Positions 44,522 through 52,930 of a DNA stretch of 64,000 bases are shown one piece after another. How positions within the stretch are numbered: position 1 is the first letter of the stretch; each line of letters begins with the position of its first letter. The translations under genes were made by a program, and so were the position numbers. The notes under the pieces are model-generated. The model searched no databases, was not told the origin of the DNA, and was given only the letters and a program-made list of their open reading frames with translations. Origin of the DNA: Zavarzinia marina (lineage in GTDB: Bacteria > Pseudomonadota > Alphaproteobacteria > Zavarziniales > Zavarziniaceae); assembly GCF_021568905.1 (NCBI RefSeq), contig NZ_JAKGSB010000004.1:401067-465066 (forward strand), in the 5' to 3' direction.

Positions 44522-44598
44522 TGGCGCACCCATCAGGATTCGAACCTGAGGCCTCTACCTTCGGAGGGTAGCGCTCTATCCAGCTGAGCTATGGGTGC
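44522..44598 (-). tRNA. tRNA-Arg(CCG), complete, carried by element B
   Basis: A full cloverleaf with acceptor GCACCCA/TGGGTGC, D arm GCTC/GAGC, anticodon stem CTACC/GGTAG, loop CTCCGAA (anticodon CCG), T arm TCAGG/CCTGA, discriminator G and encoded CCA. Its acceptor and T stems differ from the split tRNA (GCACCCG; ACAGG), so it is not the host gene repaired but a separate copy inside the element's right end. It reads CGG codons and probably makes up for the severed host gene. Confidence 0.95.
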
Positions 44599-44846
44599 AT
44601 TAATCTTCAAATAGTGTCTGAGACCGAACAGGGTCAATCTCGAATCCGACATTCGCATCAGCGCAAACGTCACGGGATTCAGTCCCGCCGATTGTCGCCG
44701 TTCGTCCTCTACACGCTCCCTACCATTTGCTTCCGCAGTGCTTCCGCGACCACAGAAGCGATTTTCCTACTTCCTTCGAGCTTCACCAATCGCTTGGTTT
44801 CCCTCGATTTTTTTGACCCTCACCCGCAGCGCGCTTGACTTAGCCT
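44599..44846. other. Gap between intact tRNA and split tRNA
   Basis: About 250 bases inside the right end of element B with no credible gene; a 74-codon open frame at 44614-44838 has no ribosome site or family resemblance. It is probably the arm/attachment region of the element. Confidence 0.5.
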
Positions 44847-44889
<43 letters not shown>

Positions 44890-45015
44890 AGCGGAGAGGT
44901 GCGGACAATAACCGAACGGGCCAGGAGCGGCAAGGGTGCGAAATGGGATTTCCCGGTGGTGGACAGGGCATTAGGCTAGGCTAATATCCGCCCGCGTGAC
45001 TGGAGACCGGAAACC

Positions 45016-45231
45016 ATGGCGATCGAAGCGTCGAAGACCAAGAGCCTGAACCCCATGCCCGTCGAGACGGTGGTCGTCGATTCCCCGATCGTCGCCTGCG
45101 ACGGCGGCGGCGGTGCCCTGGGGCATCCGCGGGTCTATCTGAACATGGAAGGCAAGGGCGCGATCGATTGCCCCTATTGCGGCCGGCACTATGTCCTCGA
45201 GGGTGATGCCCACGGCGGCCATGGCCACTGA
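45016..45231 (+). CDS. CHCC-type zinc-finger protein
   Basis: A 71-residue protein with the zinc ligands of the zf-CHCC family (ACDGGGGALGHPRVYL, then IDCPYCGRHY): one Cys, one His and a CxxC. The family is related to the NDUFS6 accessory subunit of complex I and is common in Alphaproteobacteria. A His/Gly tail follows (EGDAHGGHGH). The end overlaps the start of polA, so the two are coupled. Confidence 0.82.
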   Translation: MAIEASKTKSLNPMPVETVVVDSPIVACDGGGGALGHPRVYLNMEGKGAIDCPYCGRHYVLEGDAHGGHGH

Positions 45232-48061
45232 AACCGGGGCCCCTGACGCCAAGGACGGCACGGCGGGCGAGGAGCATCTCTATCTCGTCGACGGTTCGGG
45301 CTATATCTTCCGGGCCTATCACGCGCTGCCGCCACTGACCCGGCCGGACGGCACGCCGGTCAATGCCGTCCTCGGCTTTTCCAACATTCTGGCGCGCTTC
45401 CTGGCCGATCTCGATGACGGCGACCGGCCGACCCATCTGGCCGTCGTCTTCGATGCCGGGCGCACCACCTTTCGCAACGACATTTATCCCGACTACAAGG
45501 CCCACCGCCCGCCGGCGCCCGAGGATCTGGTGCCGCAATTCGCCCTGATCCGCGAAGCGACCAAGGCTTTCAACGTCGCCGCCCTGGAACTCGAGGGTTT
45601 CGAGGCCGACGACGTCATCGCCACATTGGCCGCCGCGGCCCGGCACCGGGGCGCGCGCTGCACCATCGTCTCGTCCGACAAGGATCTGATGCAATTGGTC
45701 GGCGGCCCGGTCGACATGATGGATCCGGTGAAGATCCGCCGCATCGGCCCCGACGAGGTGATGGAGAAATTCGGCGTGCCGCCGGAGAAGGTGGTCGACG
45801 TCCAGGCCCTGATGGGCGATTCGGTCGACAATGTCCCGGGTGTGCCCGGCATCGGCCAGAAGACCGCCGCCGAACTGATCAATACTTACGGCGATCTCGA
45901 CACGCTGCTGGCCCGCGCGGATGAGATCAAACAGCCGAAGCGGCGCGAGAATCTGACCACCCATGCCGATCTCGCCCGCGTCAGCCGCGAATTGGTGAGG
46001 CTGCGCGCCGATGTGCCCGTCGACCAGGATTTCGACGCCCTGAAGGTCCGCGCGATCGACGGCGCCCTGCTGCTGCCCTTCCTGGAAGAGAACGGCTTCC
46101 GCAGCCTGAAGAACAAGCTGGGCAATCGGGTCGCGGCGCCGCTTGCCGGTACCGCGGCGCGTGCCGAAGACGCCGTCGCCGCCAAGGCAGCACCCGCCCC
46201 CGCGCCGAAGGGCGAGGCGGGCGAGGCGCGCTACGAGACGGTGACCGAGGAAACCGCGCTGGCGGCCTGGATCGCGCGAGCGAAGGCCGCCGGCATCGTC
46301 GCCTTCGACACCGAGACCACGTCGCTGGATGCCATGCAGGCGGAACTGGTCGGTTTCTCCCTGGCGATCGAGCCGGGCCATGCCGCCTATGTGCCCCTGC
46401 GCCATCGCCCGCGCGGCGGTCTTGCGCTCGATGGCGATGTGATCGCGCAGATCCCCTTCGATCGTGCCCTCGAACTCCTGAAGCCGCTGCTGGCGGCTGA
46501 CGACGTGCTGAAGGTCGGACAGAACCTGAAGTACGACATGCTGGTGCTGCGGAAATATGGGCTCGCCATCGCGCCCATCGACGACACCATGCTGATCTCC
46601 TATGCCCTCGAAGGCGGCGCCCATGGCCATGGCATGGACGAATTGGCGCGCCTGCACCTGGGGCTCGAGACGATCAAATATGATGCCGTCACCGGGACCG
46701 GCAAGGACCGCATCGGCTTCGACGAAGTGGCGGTGGCGGACGCCACCCGTTACGCGGCGGAGGATGCCGATGTCACCCTTCGCCTCTACAACGTGCTGAA
46801 ACCCCGCCTGTTCCGCGAGCGCGTGGCCACGGTCTATGAAACCCTGGAACGCCCCCTGCCCGAGGTGCTGATCGCCATGGAGGCGGAAGGCGTGCTGGTG
46901 GACCGCACCGAACTCGCCCGCCTGTCGGCCGATTTCGCCACCCGCATGACCGAGATGGAAGCGGAGGCCCATGCGCTGGCCGGCCATCCCTTCAATCTGG
47001 GTAGCCCCAAGCAATTGGGCGAGATCCTGTTCGACGAGATGAGCCTGCCGGGCGGCAAGCGCATGAAGACCGGCGCCTGGGGTACCGGCGCCGACGTTCT
47101 CGAGGATCTGGCGGCCCAGGGCCACGACCTGCCCCGGAAGATCCTGGACTGGCGGCAATTGGCCAAGCTGAAGTCGACCTATACGGATGCGCTCCAGGCC
47201 CAGATCAACCCGACGACCGGGCGCGTCCATACCTCCTATGCGCTGGCCTCGACATCGACCGGGCGGCTGTCGTCGACCGATCCGAACCTGCAGAACATCC
47301 CGGTCCGGACCGAGGAGGGACGGAAGATCCGCCGCGCCTTCGTGGCCAAGCCCGGCCATGTCCTGATGTCGGCGGACTACAGCCAGATCGAATTGCGCCT
47401 GCTGGCCCATATCGCCGAGATCGACACGCTGAAGGATGCCTTCGCCAAGGGGATCGACATTCACGCCATGACCGCGGCCGAGGTTTTCGGCCTGCCGGTC
47501 GAGGGCATGGACCCCATGGTCCGGCGCCGCGCCAAGGCGATCAACTTCGGCATCATCTATGGCATTTCCGCCTTCGGCCTGGCCAATCAGCTTGGCATTC
47601 CCCAGGGCGAGGCCAGCGCCTATATCAAGCGCTATTTCGAACGCTTCCCCGGCATCCGCGCCTATATGGACGCGATGAAGGCGCGGGCGCACGAACAGGG
47701 CTATGTCACCACCGTCTTCGGGCGGAAATGCCATGTCCCCGGCATCAACGACAAGAGCGCGGCGCGCCGCGCCTTCATGGAGCGCGCGGCGATCAATGCC
47801 CCGATCCAGGGTTCGGCCGCCGACATCATGCGACGCGCCATGATCCGCATGCCCGGCGCGCTGGCGGCCGCCGGGCTGTCGGCCAGGATGCTGCTGCAGG
47901 TGCACGACGAACTGATCTTCGAAGTACCCGAAGCAGAGGTCGAGGCGACCGCCCCCGTGGTGACCGAGGTCATGCGCAAGGCCGCCCTGCCCGCCATCGA
48001 CTTCTCCGTCCCGCTGGACGTCGAAGCCGGCACCGGCCGTAGCTGGGCCGAGGCGCATTGA
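45221..48061 (+). CDS. polA: DNA polymerase I
   Basis: About 946 residues. A 5'-3' exonuclease domain (LYLVDGSGYIFRAYHALPPL, SSDKDLMQLVGG, GVPGIGQKTAAELI; to about 300) is followed by a 3'-5' proofreading domain with intact DEDD acids (FDTETTSLDAM, VGQNLKYDML, YAAEDADVTLRL), then the polymerase domain (LQNIPVRTEEGRKIRRAF, motif A MSADYSQIELRLLAHI, O-helix RAKAINFGIIYGIS, motif C QVHDELIFEV). It fills gaps in repair and Okazaki-fragment processing. The exact start is uncertain (45191, 45206 or 45221). Confidence 0.97.
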   Translation: MATETGAPDAKDGTAGEEHLYLVDGSGYIFRAYHALPPLTRPDGTPVNAVLGFSNILARFLADLDDGDRPTHLAVVFDAGRTTFRNDIYPDYKAHRPPAPEDLVPQFALIREATKAFNVAALELEGFEADDVIATLAAAARHRGARCTIVSSDKDLMQLVGGPVDMMDPVKIRRIGPDEVMEKFGVPPEKVVDVQALMGDSVDNVPGVPGIGQKTAAELINTYGDLDTLLARADEIKQPKRRENLTTHADLARVSRELVRLRADVPVDQDFDALKVRAIDGALLLPFLEENGFRSLKNKLGNRVAAPLAGTAARAEDAVAAKAAPAPAPKGEAGEARYETVTEETALAAWIARAKAAGIVAFDTETTSLDAMQAELVGFSLAIEPGHAAYVPLRHRPRGGLALDGDVIAQIPFDRALELLKPLLAADDVLKVGQNLKYDMLVLRKYGLAIAPIDDTMLISYALEGGAHGHGMDELARLHLGLETIKYDAVTGTGKDRIGFDEVAVADATRYAAEDADVTLRLYNVLKPRLFRERVATVYETLERPLPEVLIAMEAEGVLVDRTELARLSADFATRMTEMEAEAHALAGHPFNLGSPKQLGEILFDEMSLPGGKRMKTGAWGTGADVLEDLAAQGHDLPRKILDWRQLAKLKSTYTDALQAQINPTTGRVHTSYALASTSTGRLSSTDPNLQNIPVRTEEGRKIRRAFVAKPGHVLMSADYSQIELRLLAHIAEIDTLKDAFAKGIDIHAMTAAEVFGLPVEGMDPMVRRRAKAINFGIIYGISAFGLANQLGIPQGEASAYIKRYFERFPGIRAYMDAMKARAHEQGYVTTVFGRKCHVPGINDKSAARRAFMERAAINAPIQGSAADIMRRAMIRMPGALAAAGLSARMLLQVHDELIFEVPEAEVEATAPVVTEVMRKAALPAIDFSVPLDVEAGTGRSWAEAH

Positions 48062-48072
48062 TCTGAGTGCCT

Positions 48073-48151
48073 GTCGTCCCGGCGAAGGCCGGGACCTTCC
48101 CCAGGCAAATACGCCTTCTCGTCACAAGATCCCGGCCTGTGCCGGGACGAC
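48073..48151. repeat. REP-like inverted pair (first of three)
   Basis: Two palindromic units of the type GTCCCGGCGAAGGCCGGGAC face each other (48073-48096 and 48128-48151). The same unit occurs at 52826-52910 and 56079-56145. It is an extragenic dispersed palindrome family, here just downstream of polA. Confidence 0.8.
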
Positions 48152-48170
48152 GGTGATTGGATGGGCGCCC

Positions 48171-48266
48171 ACCCCTCACCCCGGCCCTCTCCCCGCAAGC
48201 GGGGCGAGGGAGAGCGCGTAAAGCCCCTCGCCCCACTCGGGGAGAGGGGTTGGGGGTGAGGGGGGG
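48171..48266. repeat. Large imperfect palindrome CCCCTCACCCC...GGGGTGAGGGG
   Basis: About 95 bases that fold back on themselves (CCCTCACCCCGGCCCTCTCC with GGAGAGGGGTTGGGGGTGAG), with inner hairpins (CCCCGCAAGCGGGG). The form is that of a small non-coding dispersed repeat or MITE. It lies between polA and the convergent LysR gene and may also help termination. Confidence 0.7.
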
Positions 48267-48277
48267 GGGGTGGCGCC

Positions 48278-49207
48278 TCAGTCCTCCGGCTCTTCCCAGT
48301 CGGAGATCATGTCGAGCCGTTCCGGGCGCTGCTGGGCGCGCATGAAGCGCTGGCCGAGGAAATTGAGCAGAAGCTGGACCTTCAGGGAGAGGTTCTGCTT
48401 GTGGCCATAGACGACCCAGACGTCGCGGTCGAAGAAGCTCCATTCGTCTTCCAGCGCGACGAGCTGGCCTGTCCGCAATTCACGCCGGATGAAGACGACG
48501 GGCAATTGCGCAAGCCCGAGGCCACAGCGTGCGGCCGCCAGGATGCCGGAGCCGTCGTCGCAGCGCCACGTCCCGTTCGCCTTCACCTTCATGGTGCCGC
48601 CCGCCGAATTGAACTGCCAATAGCCGCTGCGGTTGGTCAGGCAATTGTGTTCCTTCAGGTCGGCCAGATTCTTCGGCTTGCCGTGCTTCCGGAAATAGGC
48701 GGGCGTCGCGCACAGGCAGAACGACTGATGGCCGATCTGGCGGGCATAGAGGCTCGAGTCCTCCTGCTGGCCATAGCGGATGATGACGTCGTTGGCATCG
48801 CCCACCAGATCGCTGTCGGTCGAGGAGGTCACCACCTCCACCGTCAGCTTGTCGTAGGTCGAGGCGAATTCGGCGACCGCCGTCGCCATGAATTCGACGC
48901 CATAGGTATTGTTGAGGGCGATGCGCAAGAGGCCCGTGGGCTTTTCCTGCATTTCCGAGACGGTCGACTGCGCCCGCTCGAAGGCGTCGGCCATTTCCTT
49001 GCAGTGACGGTAGAAGACCTCGCCCTCGGGCGTCAGTGAGACCTGACGCGTTGTGCGCTGCAACAGGCGCACGCCCATGCGGTTCTCGAGGTCGGTGACC
49101 TGTTTCGAGATGAAGGATTTCGACACCCCCAGGCTTTCCGCCGCCCGGGTGAACGAGCCTATCTCGACAACCTGCACGAATTCATGCACGCCGTCCCATG
49201 GTGTCAT
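48278..49207 (-). CDS. LysR-family transcriptional regulator
   Basis: A 309-residue LysR regulator. The N-terminal helix-turn-helix is GSFTRAAESLGVSKSFISKQV, followed by a substrate-binding domain (about 90-300). The ATG at 49207 follows GGGAGGATGGCGC, which fixes the start (MTPWDGVHEF). It lies downstream of the steroid operon on the same strand but beyond a terminator, so it probably has its own promoter. A role in controlling the steroid genes is possible but unproven; no TetR-type KstR2 homologue is in the window. Confidence 0.85.
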   Translation of the reverse strand: MTPWDGVHEFVQVVEIGSFTRAAESLGVSKSFISKQVTDLENRMGVRLLQRTTRQVSLTPEGEVFYRHCKEMADAFERAQSTVSEMQEKPTGLLRIALNNTYGVEFMATAVAEFASTYDKLTVEVVTSSTDSDLVGDANDVIIRYGQQEDSSLYARQIGHQSFCLCATPAYFRKHGKPKNLADLKEHNCLTNRSGYWQFNSAGGTMKVKANGTWRCDDGSGILAAARCGLGLAQLPVVFIRRELRTGQLVALEDEWSFFDRDVWVVYGHKQNLSLKVQLLLNFLGQRFMRAQQRPERLDMISDWEEPED

Positions 49208-49281
49208 GCGCCATCCTCCCGCCATCCTGATAGCAGAGGACGATCGCGCCCCGCACCCCTCAAATGGACGTCCAGGGCGCG

Positions 49282-49324
49282 AGACAAAGAAAGGGCCGAC
49301 CCGGTCGCCCGGATCGGCCCCTTC
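49282..49324 (-). terminator. Intrinsic terminator after the SCP2 gene
   Basis: Read on the minus strand: GGGGCCGATCC, loop, GGGTCGGCCC and then TTTCTTTG. The GC-rich stem followed by a T-rich run, about 25 bases beyond the SCP2 stop, fits a rho-independent end of the long minus-strand steroid operon. Confidence 0.7.
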
Positions 49325-49348
49325 AAAGCGCGGAAAAAGCGCGGACGA

Positions 49349-49651
49349 TTACTTGAAGATCGTCTGCAGCTTCATGGCAACGCCCATGTTGCCCTCGACC
49401 TTGATCTTGCCCATCATGAAGGCGGTGGTCGGGTTCAGCTTGCCATCGCCGAGGGCGACGAAGTCGTCCTTCGAGATCTTGATGGTGCAGTCGGCCGGCT
49501 TGTCTTCGTTCGAGACTTCGTTCGGGACGGACTTGCCGTCGACATAGACGATGCCGTCGCCCTTGAAGTCGAACTTCACGGACGCGCCGAGGCCGGAATT
49601 CTCGCCCACGCGGGCCTTCATTTCTTCGGTGATTTTCGCCAGATCGGTCAT
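49349..49651 (-). CDS. SCP2 sterol-carrier-like protein
   Basis: A 100-residue protein consisting of a single SCP2 domain (VKFDFKGDGIVYVDG, TIKISKDDFVALGDGKLNPT, AFMMGKIKVEGNMGVAMKL). SCP2 domains bind lipids, fatty acyl-CoA or sterols in a hydrophobic pocket. Its place as last gene of the steroid operon suggests binding of a hydrophobic steroid or acyl-CoA intermediate. The ATG at 49651 follows GTGGAGGAGAG. Confidence 0.88.
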   Translation of the reverse strand: MTDLAKITEEMKARVGENSGLGASVKFDFKGDGIVYVDGKSVPNEVSNEDKPADCTIKISKDDFVALGDGKLNPTTAFMMGKIKVEGNMGVAMKLQTIFK

Positions 49652-49703
49652 GGGTCTCTCCTCCACTAAGGACGCTTGGGGTTATGACGTTTGACGGACT
49701 AAG

Positions 49704-50486
49704 TCAAGCACGCTGACTGGAAACCGACACCACTTCGCCCGTCATGTAAGTGGCGTATTCGCTGGCCAGAAAGATAATAACGTTCGCAATTTCCCATGTC
49801 TCCGCCGCGCGACCATAAGCTTCACGCGACGTCAACTGGGCCAGCAATTCGTCGCTGGTCACCCGATTCAGGAATTCATGCATCGCCAAACTGGGTGAAA
49901 CCGCATTGATGCGAATATTATGCTCCGCCGCTTCTACCGCAGCGCAGCGTGTCAGCGCCATGACGCCGGCCTTCGCCGCCGCGTAATGGGCCTGCAGCTT
50001 CTGCGCCCGCCAGCCGAGCACGGAGGCGTTGTTGACGATGATGCCGCCCTTTTGCGCCATCATGTGCGGCAGCATGGCGCGCATCATGCGGAACGTACCG
50101 GTCAGGGTTACATCGAGAACCACGTTCCACTGCTCGTCCGTCATCTCGACCAGGGGGGCGGAGCCGCCGAGGCCGGCATTGTTGACGAGGACGTCGACAT
50201 GGCCGAGGCCGGCGATCGCCGCCGCCGCCAGCCCGTCCACATCCGCCTGCCTGGTCACATTGCACAGATGGGTCAGGGGCTTCCTGCCCGTCTCCGCCTC
50301 GATCCGCGCCGCCGCCTCGCCCAGGCGGCGTTCGTGGATGTCGGAGATCATGACGGTGGCGCCTTCCTCGGTCGCGCGTTTCGCCGTCGCGAAGCCGATA
50401 CCGGTGCCGGCCGCGGCGGTGATCAGCACGGTCTTGCCAGCGAGGAGATTGTGGGCCGGGGGATAGGCGGGCGTGGGTGCGGGCAT
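49704..50486 (-). CDS. ipdF: Short-chain dehydrogenase, IpdF-like
   Basis: A 260-residue SDR. The cofactor motif is AAAGTGIGFATAKRATEEG, the active site NNAS, and YAAAK holds the catalytic Tyr and Lys. The N-terminal pattern (LLAGKTVLITAAAGTGIG, then DIHERRLGEAAARIE) follows IpdF of Mycobacterium (Rv3559c), which oxidises the 5-hydroxyl of the indane-carboxyl-CoA intermediate made from HIP. It starts 11 bases after the FadE30-like gene, its neighbour in Mycobacterium too. Identity with IpdF is inferred from pattern and context. Confidence 0.75.
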   Translation of the reverse strand: MPAPTPAYPPAHNLLAGKTVLITAAAGTGIGFATAKRATEEGATVMISDIHERRLGEAAARIEAETGRKPLTHLCNVTRQADVDGLAAAAIAGLGHVDVLVNNAGLGGSAPLVEMTDEQWNVVLDVTLTGTFRMMRAMLPHMMAQKGGIIVNNASVLGWRAQKLQAHYAAAKAGVMALTRCAAVEAAEHNIRINAVSPSLAMHEFLNRVTSDELLAQLTSREAYGRAAETWEIANVIIFLASEYATYMTGEVVSVSSQRA

Positions 50487-50497
50487 GGGTCGAACCT

Positions 50498-51685
50498 TCA
50501 GGCGCGCGCTTCGCGGGGCATGCCCAGGGCACGTTCCGCGATGATGTTGCGCTGGATCTCGTTGGTCCCGGCATAGATCGTGTCGGACCGTGTGAAGAGG
50601 AACAATTGCTGCAAGGGCGTCAGGTCGTAGGTGCCGGGGCTGCCGGGCGCGATTTCCGCCTCCGGCCCCAGGACGTCCATGGCCAGCTTGCCGAGATCGC
50701 GATGCCAGGTCGCCCAATAGAGTTTGGAGACATAGGCTTCGCGCGGCAGTTCCGGCCCTTCGGCCTTCGACAGCATGCGCAGCGCATTGGCGCGCATGAT
50801 CTGCAGGCCGATCCAGGCATCGGCCAGACGCTGACGGATCATGGGGTCGCGGGCCCGACCGTTCGCCTTGGCGATGGCGATGATCTCGTCCAACTGGTTG
50901 CGGAAGGCCATCTGCTGGCCAAGGGTGGAGGCGCCGCGCTCGAAGGCCAGCGTGCCCATGGCGACCTTCCAGCCTTCGCCGGGCTGGCCGACGATATTCT
51001 CCGCCGCCGTCTCGGCACCGTCGAAGAAGACTTCGTTGAATTCGGACGTGCCCGTCATCTGCTGGATCGGGCGGACCGTGATGCCCTTCTGGTTCATCGG
51101 CACCAGGAGATAGGACAGGCCCTTGTGGCCGCTCGTCCCCTCCTCCGTCCGCGCGATGACGAAGCACCAGTCCGAGACATGGGCCAGCGAGGTCCAGACC
51201 TTCTGCCCGTCGATCACCCAGCGATCGCCGACGAGGCGCGCCTTGGTCCTGACATTGGCGAGGTCGGAGCCGGCATTGGGCTCCGAATAGCCCTGACACC
51301 AGAGATCGTCGCCCGACAGGATGCCGGGCAGGAAGCGGCGCTTCTGGTCCTCGGTCCCGAAGGCGATGATGGTCGGGCCGGCCAGGCCCTCCCCGATATG
51401 ACCGACGCGGCCGGGACCGCCGGCACGGGCATATTCCTCGAAGAAGATGACCTGATGGGACAGCGGCGCGCCGCGCCCGCCGACCGCCTTCGGCCAGCCG
51501 ACGCCGGTCCAGCCGGCCTTGCCCATGTGACGTTCGAAGGCGCGCCGTTCCTCGAAGAAGGCATGTTCGTCGCCCGGCCCGCCCCGGTTCTTCAGCTTGG
51601 CGAATTCGCCCGTCAGATTGTCGCGCATCCAGGCGGCGATCTCGGCGCGGAAGGCTTCGTCCTCGGCGGAGAAGGAGAGTTTCAT
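50498..51685 (-). CDS. Acyl-CoA dehydrogenase, FadE30-like
   Basis: A 395-residue acyl-CoA dehydrogenase. The FAD/substrate motifs are WCQGYSEPNAGSDLANVRTK and VIDGQKVWTSLAHVSDWCF, and the C-terminal motif is IYAGTNEIQRNIIAERALG. FadE30 in Mycobacterium dehydrogenates the HIP-derived CoA ester. It overlaps the previous acyl-CoA dehydrogenase gene by 4 bases, and the two could form the alpha2beta2 heterotetramers that steroid-degrading FadE pairs are known to make. The ATG at 51685 is fixed by that overlap. Confidence 0.82.
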   Translation of the reverse strand: MKLSFSAEDEAFRAEIAAWMRDNLTGEFAKLKNRGGPGDEHAFFEERRAFERHMGKAGWTGVGWPKAVGGRGAPLSHQVIFFEEYARAGGPGRVGHIGEGLAGPTIIAFGTEDQKRRFLPGILSGDDLWCQGYSEPNAGSDLANVRTKARLVGDRWVIDGQKVWTSLAHVSDWCFVIARTEEGTSGHKGLSYLLVPMNQKGITVRPIQQMTGTSEFNEVFFDGAETAAENIVGQPGEGWKVAMGTLAFERGASTLGQQMAFRNQLDEIIAIAKANGRARDPMIRQRLADAWIGLQIMRANALRMLSKAEGPELPREAYVSKLYWATWHRDLGKLAMDVLGPEAEIAPGSPGTYDLTPLQQLFLFTRSDTIYAGTNEIQRNIIAERALGMPREARA

Positions 51686-52803
51686 TGCGCCGCCTCCGCC
51701 AATTCGTCGAGGCCGATCAACCCGGCCACGCGCTCGCGGTGGCTGGCAGGATCGCCGAGCACGGCTTCGATCGCACGGGCATTCTTGAAATAAAGGTGGA
51801 CGTCGTATTCCCAGGTGAAGCCGACGCCGCCATGCAATTGGATCGCCGTCGCCGCACAGTCGAAATAGGCGCGCGAGCACCACGCCTTGGCACCGGAAGC
51901 CGCCAGCGCCAGTTCCGTACCGTCGCCATTGTGGCCCATGTCGTCGGCCACGCAGGCGGCCCAATAGGCGGCGGAGCGCGCGGTTTCGACCGCCAGCGCC
52001 ATATCGGCGCATTGATGCTTCACCGCCTGGAAACCGGCGACCGGGCGCCCGAACTGGACCCGGCCTTTGGTGTATTCGACCGTCATTTCCAGGCATTGTT
52101 CGGCCGCCCCCACCGCATGGGCCGCCGTCATAGCCGCCGCCCTGTCGAGCGCGGTGGCGAGAGCCGTGCCGGCGTCGGCCGAAACCAGTGAGCTCGCGGG
52201 CAGGATCGCCGCCTCGAAGCGCAATTCCGCCGGGCGACGGGTCTGGTCCATGGAGGCCAGCCCCTCCCGCGTGAGGCCGGGCGCGGCACCGTCGACGGCG
52301 AACAGGGCCGTCCGCCCGTCCAGTTCCGCCGCCACCAGGATCAGGTCGGCGCGCGCGCCGTCCGGCACATGGCGCAGCACACCGTCCAGGTGATAGGCGT
52401 CCCCGTTCCTCACCGCCGTGACCTTGCCGGTGGCATTCGCCGCCCCCAGCGTCGCCGTGATCTCGCCGGTGGCGATCCGGTCGAGAATGCGATCGGTGCC
52501 CACCGCCAGCAGGGCATTGGCGGCCAGCACCACCGTCGCCTCGAAGGGAGAGGGATAGAGCCGGCGGCCCATTTCCTCGCAGAGGATCGCAAGCTCGACG
52601 AAGCCGAGGCCGGAACCGCCCAGATCCTCCGGCACGATCAGCCCGGTCCAGCCCATGGCCGCGACCTCGGCCCAGAGCGCGCGGTCATAGCCTTCCGCCG
52701 TCGCCATCACCTGACGGACATGGCTCGCCGGCGCGAAATCGCCCAGCCAGCCGCGCGCGCTGTCGCGGATCAGGATCTGGTCCTCGGTGAAGGCGAAATT
52801 CAT
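51682..52803 (-). CDS. Acyl-CoA dehydrogenase (partner of FadE30-like)
   Basis: A 373-residue acyl-CoA dehydrogenase of the shorter, divergent class (MNFAFTEDQILIRDSARGWL, QFGRPVAGFQAVKHQCADMA, HGGVGFTWEYDVHLYFKNA). The motifs resemble FadE32/FadE33-type subunits that pair with a longer FadE. It directly precedes the FadE30-like gene with a 4-base overlap and follows a REP-containing gap that may mark an internal promoter or mRNA boundary. Confidence 0.82.
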   Translation of the reverse strand: MNFAFTEDQILIRDSARGWLGDFAPASHVRQVMATAEGYDRALWAEVAAMGWTGLIVPEDLGGSGLGFVELAILCEEMGRRLYPSPFEATVVLAANALLAVGTDRILDRIATGEITATLGAANATGKVTAVRNGDAYHLDGVLRHVPDGARADLILVAAELDGRTALFAVDGAAPGLTREGLASMDQTRRPAELRFEAAILPASSLVSADAGTALATALDRAAAMTAAHAVGAAEQCLEMTVEYTKGRVQFGRPVAGFQAVKHQCADMALAVETARSAAYWAACVADDMGHNGDGTELALAASGAKAWCSRAYFDCAATAIQLHGGVGFTWEYDVHLYFKNARAIEAVLGDPASHRERVAGLIGLDELAEAAQ

Positions 52804-52825
52804 CGCGCCGCTCCCCTTCCCCTCT

Positions 52826-52910
52826 CGTCGTCCCGGCGCAGGCCGGGATCTTTCGACGGAAGGACACCGCGCATAAACCCCACGAGATCCCGGCCTGCGC
52901 CGGGATGACG
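52826..52910. repeat. REP-like inverted pair (second of three)
   Basis: GTCGTCCCGGCGCAGGCCGG (about 52826-52850) and GAGATCCCGGCCTGCGCCGG (about 52884-52910) are inverted copies of the unit at 48073. They occupy the 127-base gap between the SDR gene (stop at 52931) and the downstream acyl-CoA dehydrogenase gene (start at 52803). Confidence 0.8.
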
Positions 52911-52930
52911 GGGGATATGGACGGAAAGGC

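Noticed and set aside
44614..44838. 74-codon open frame between the intact and split tRNAs
   Set aside because: No ribosome site, no family resemblance, and it lies in the likely attachment region.
44981..48058. A 1025-codon open frame on the minus strand opposite polA
   Set aside because: It mirrors polA codon positions, is rich in Gly/Asp/His typical of antisense frames in GC-rich DNA, and has no recognisable domain.
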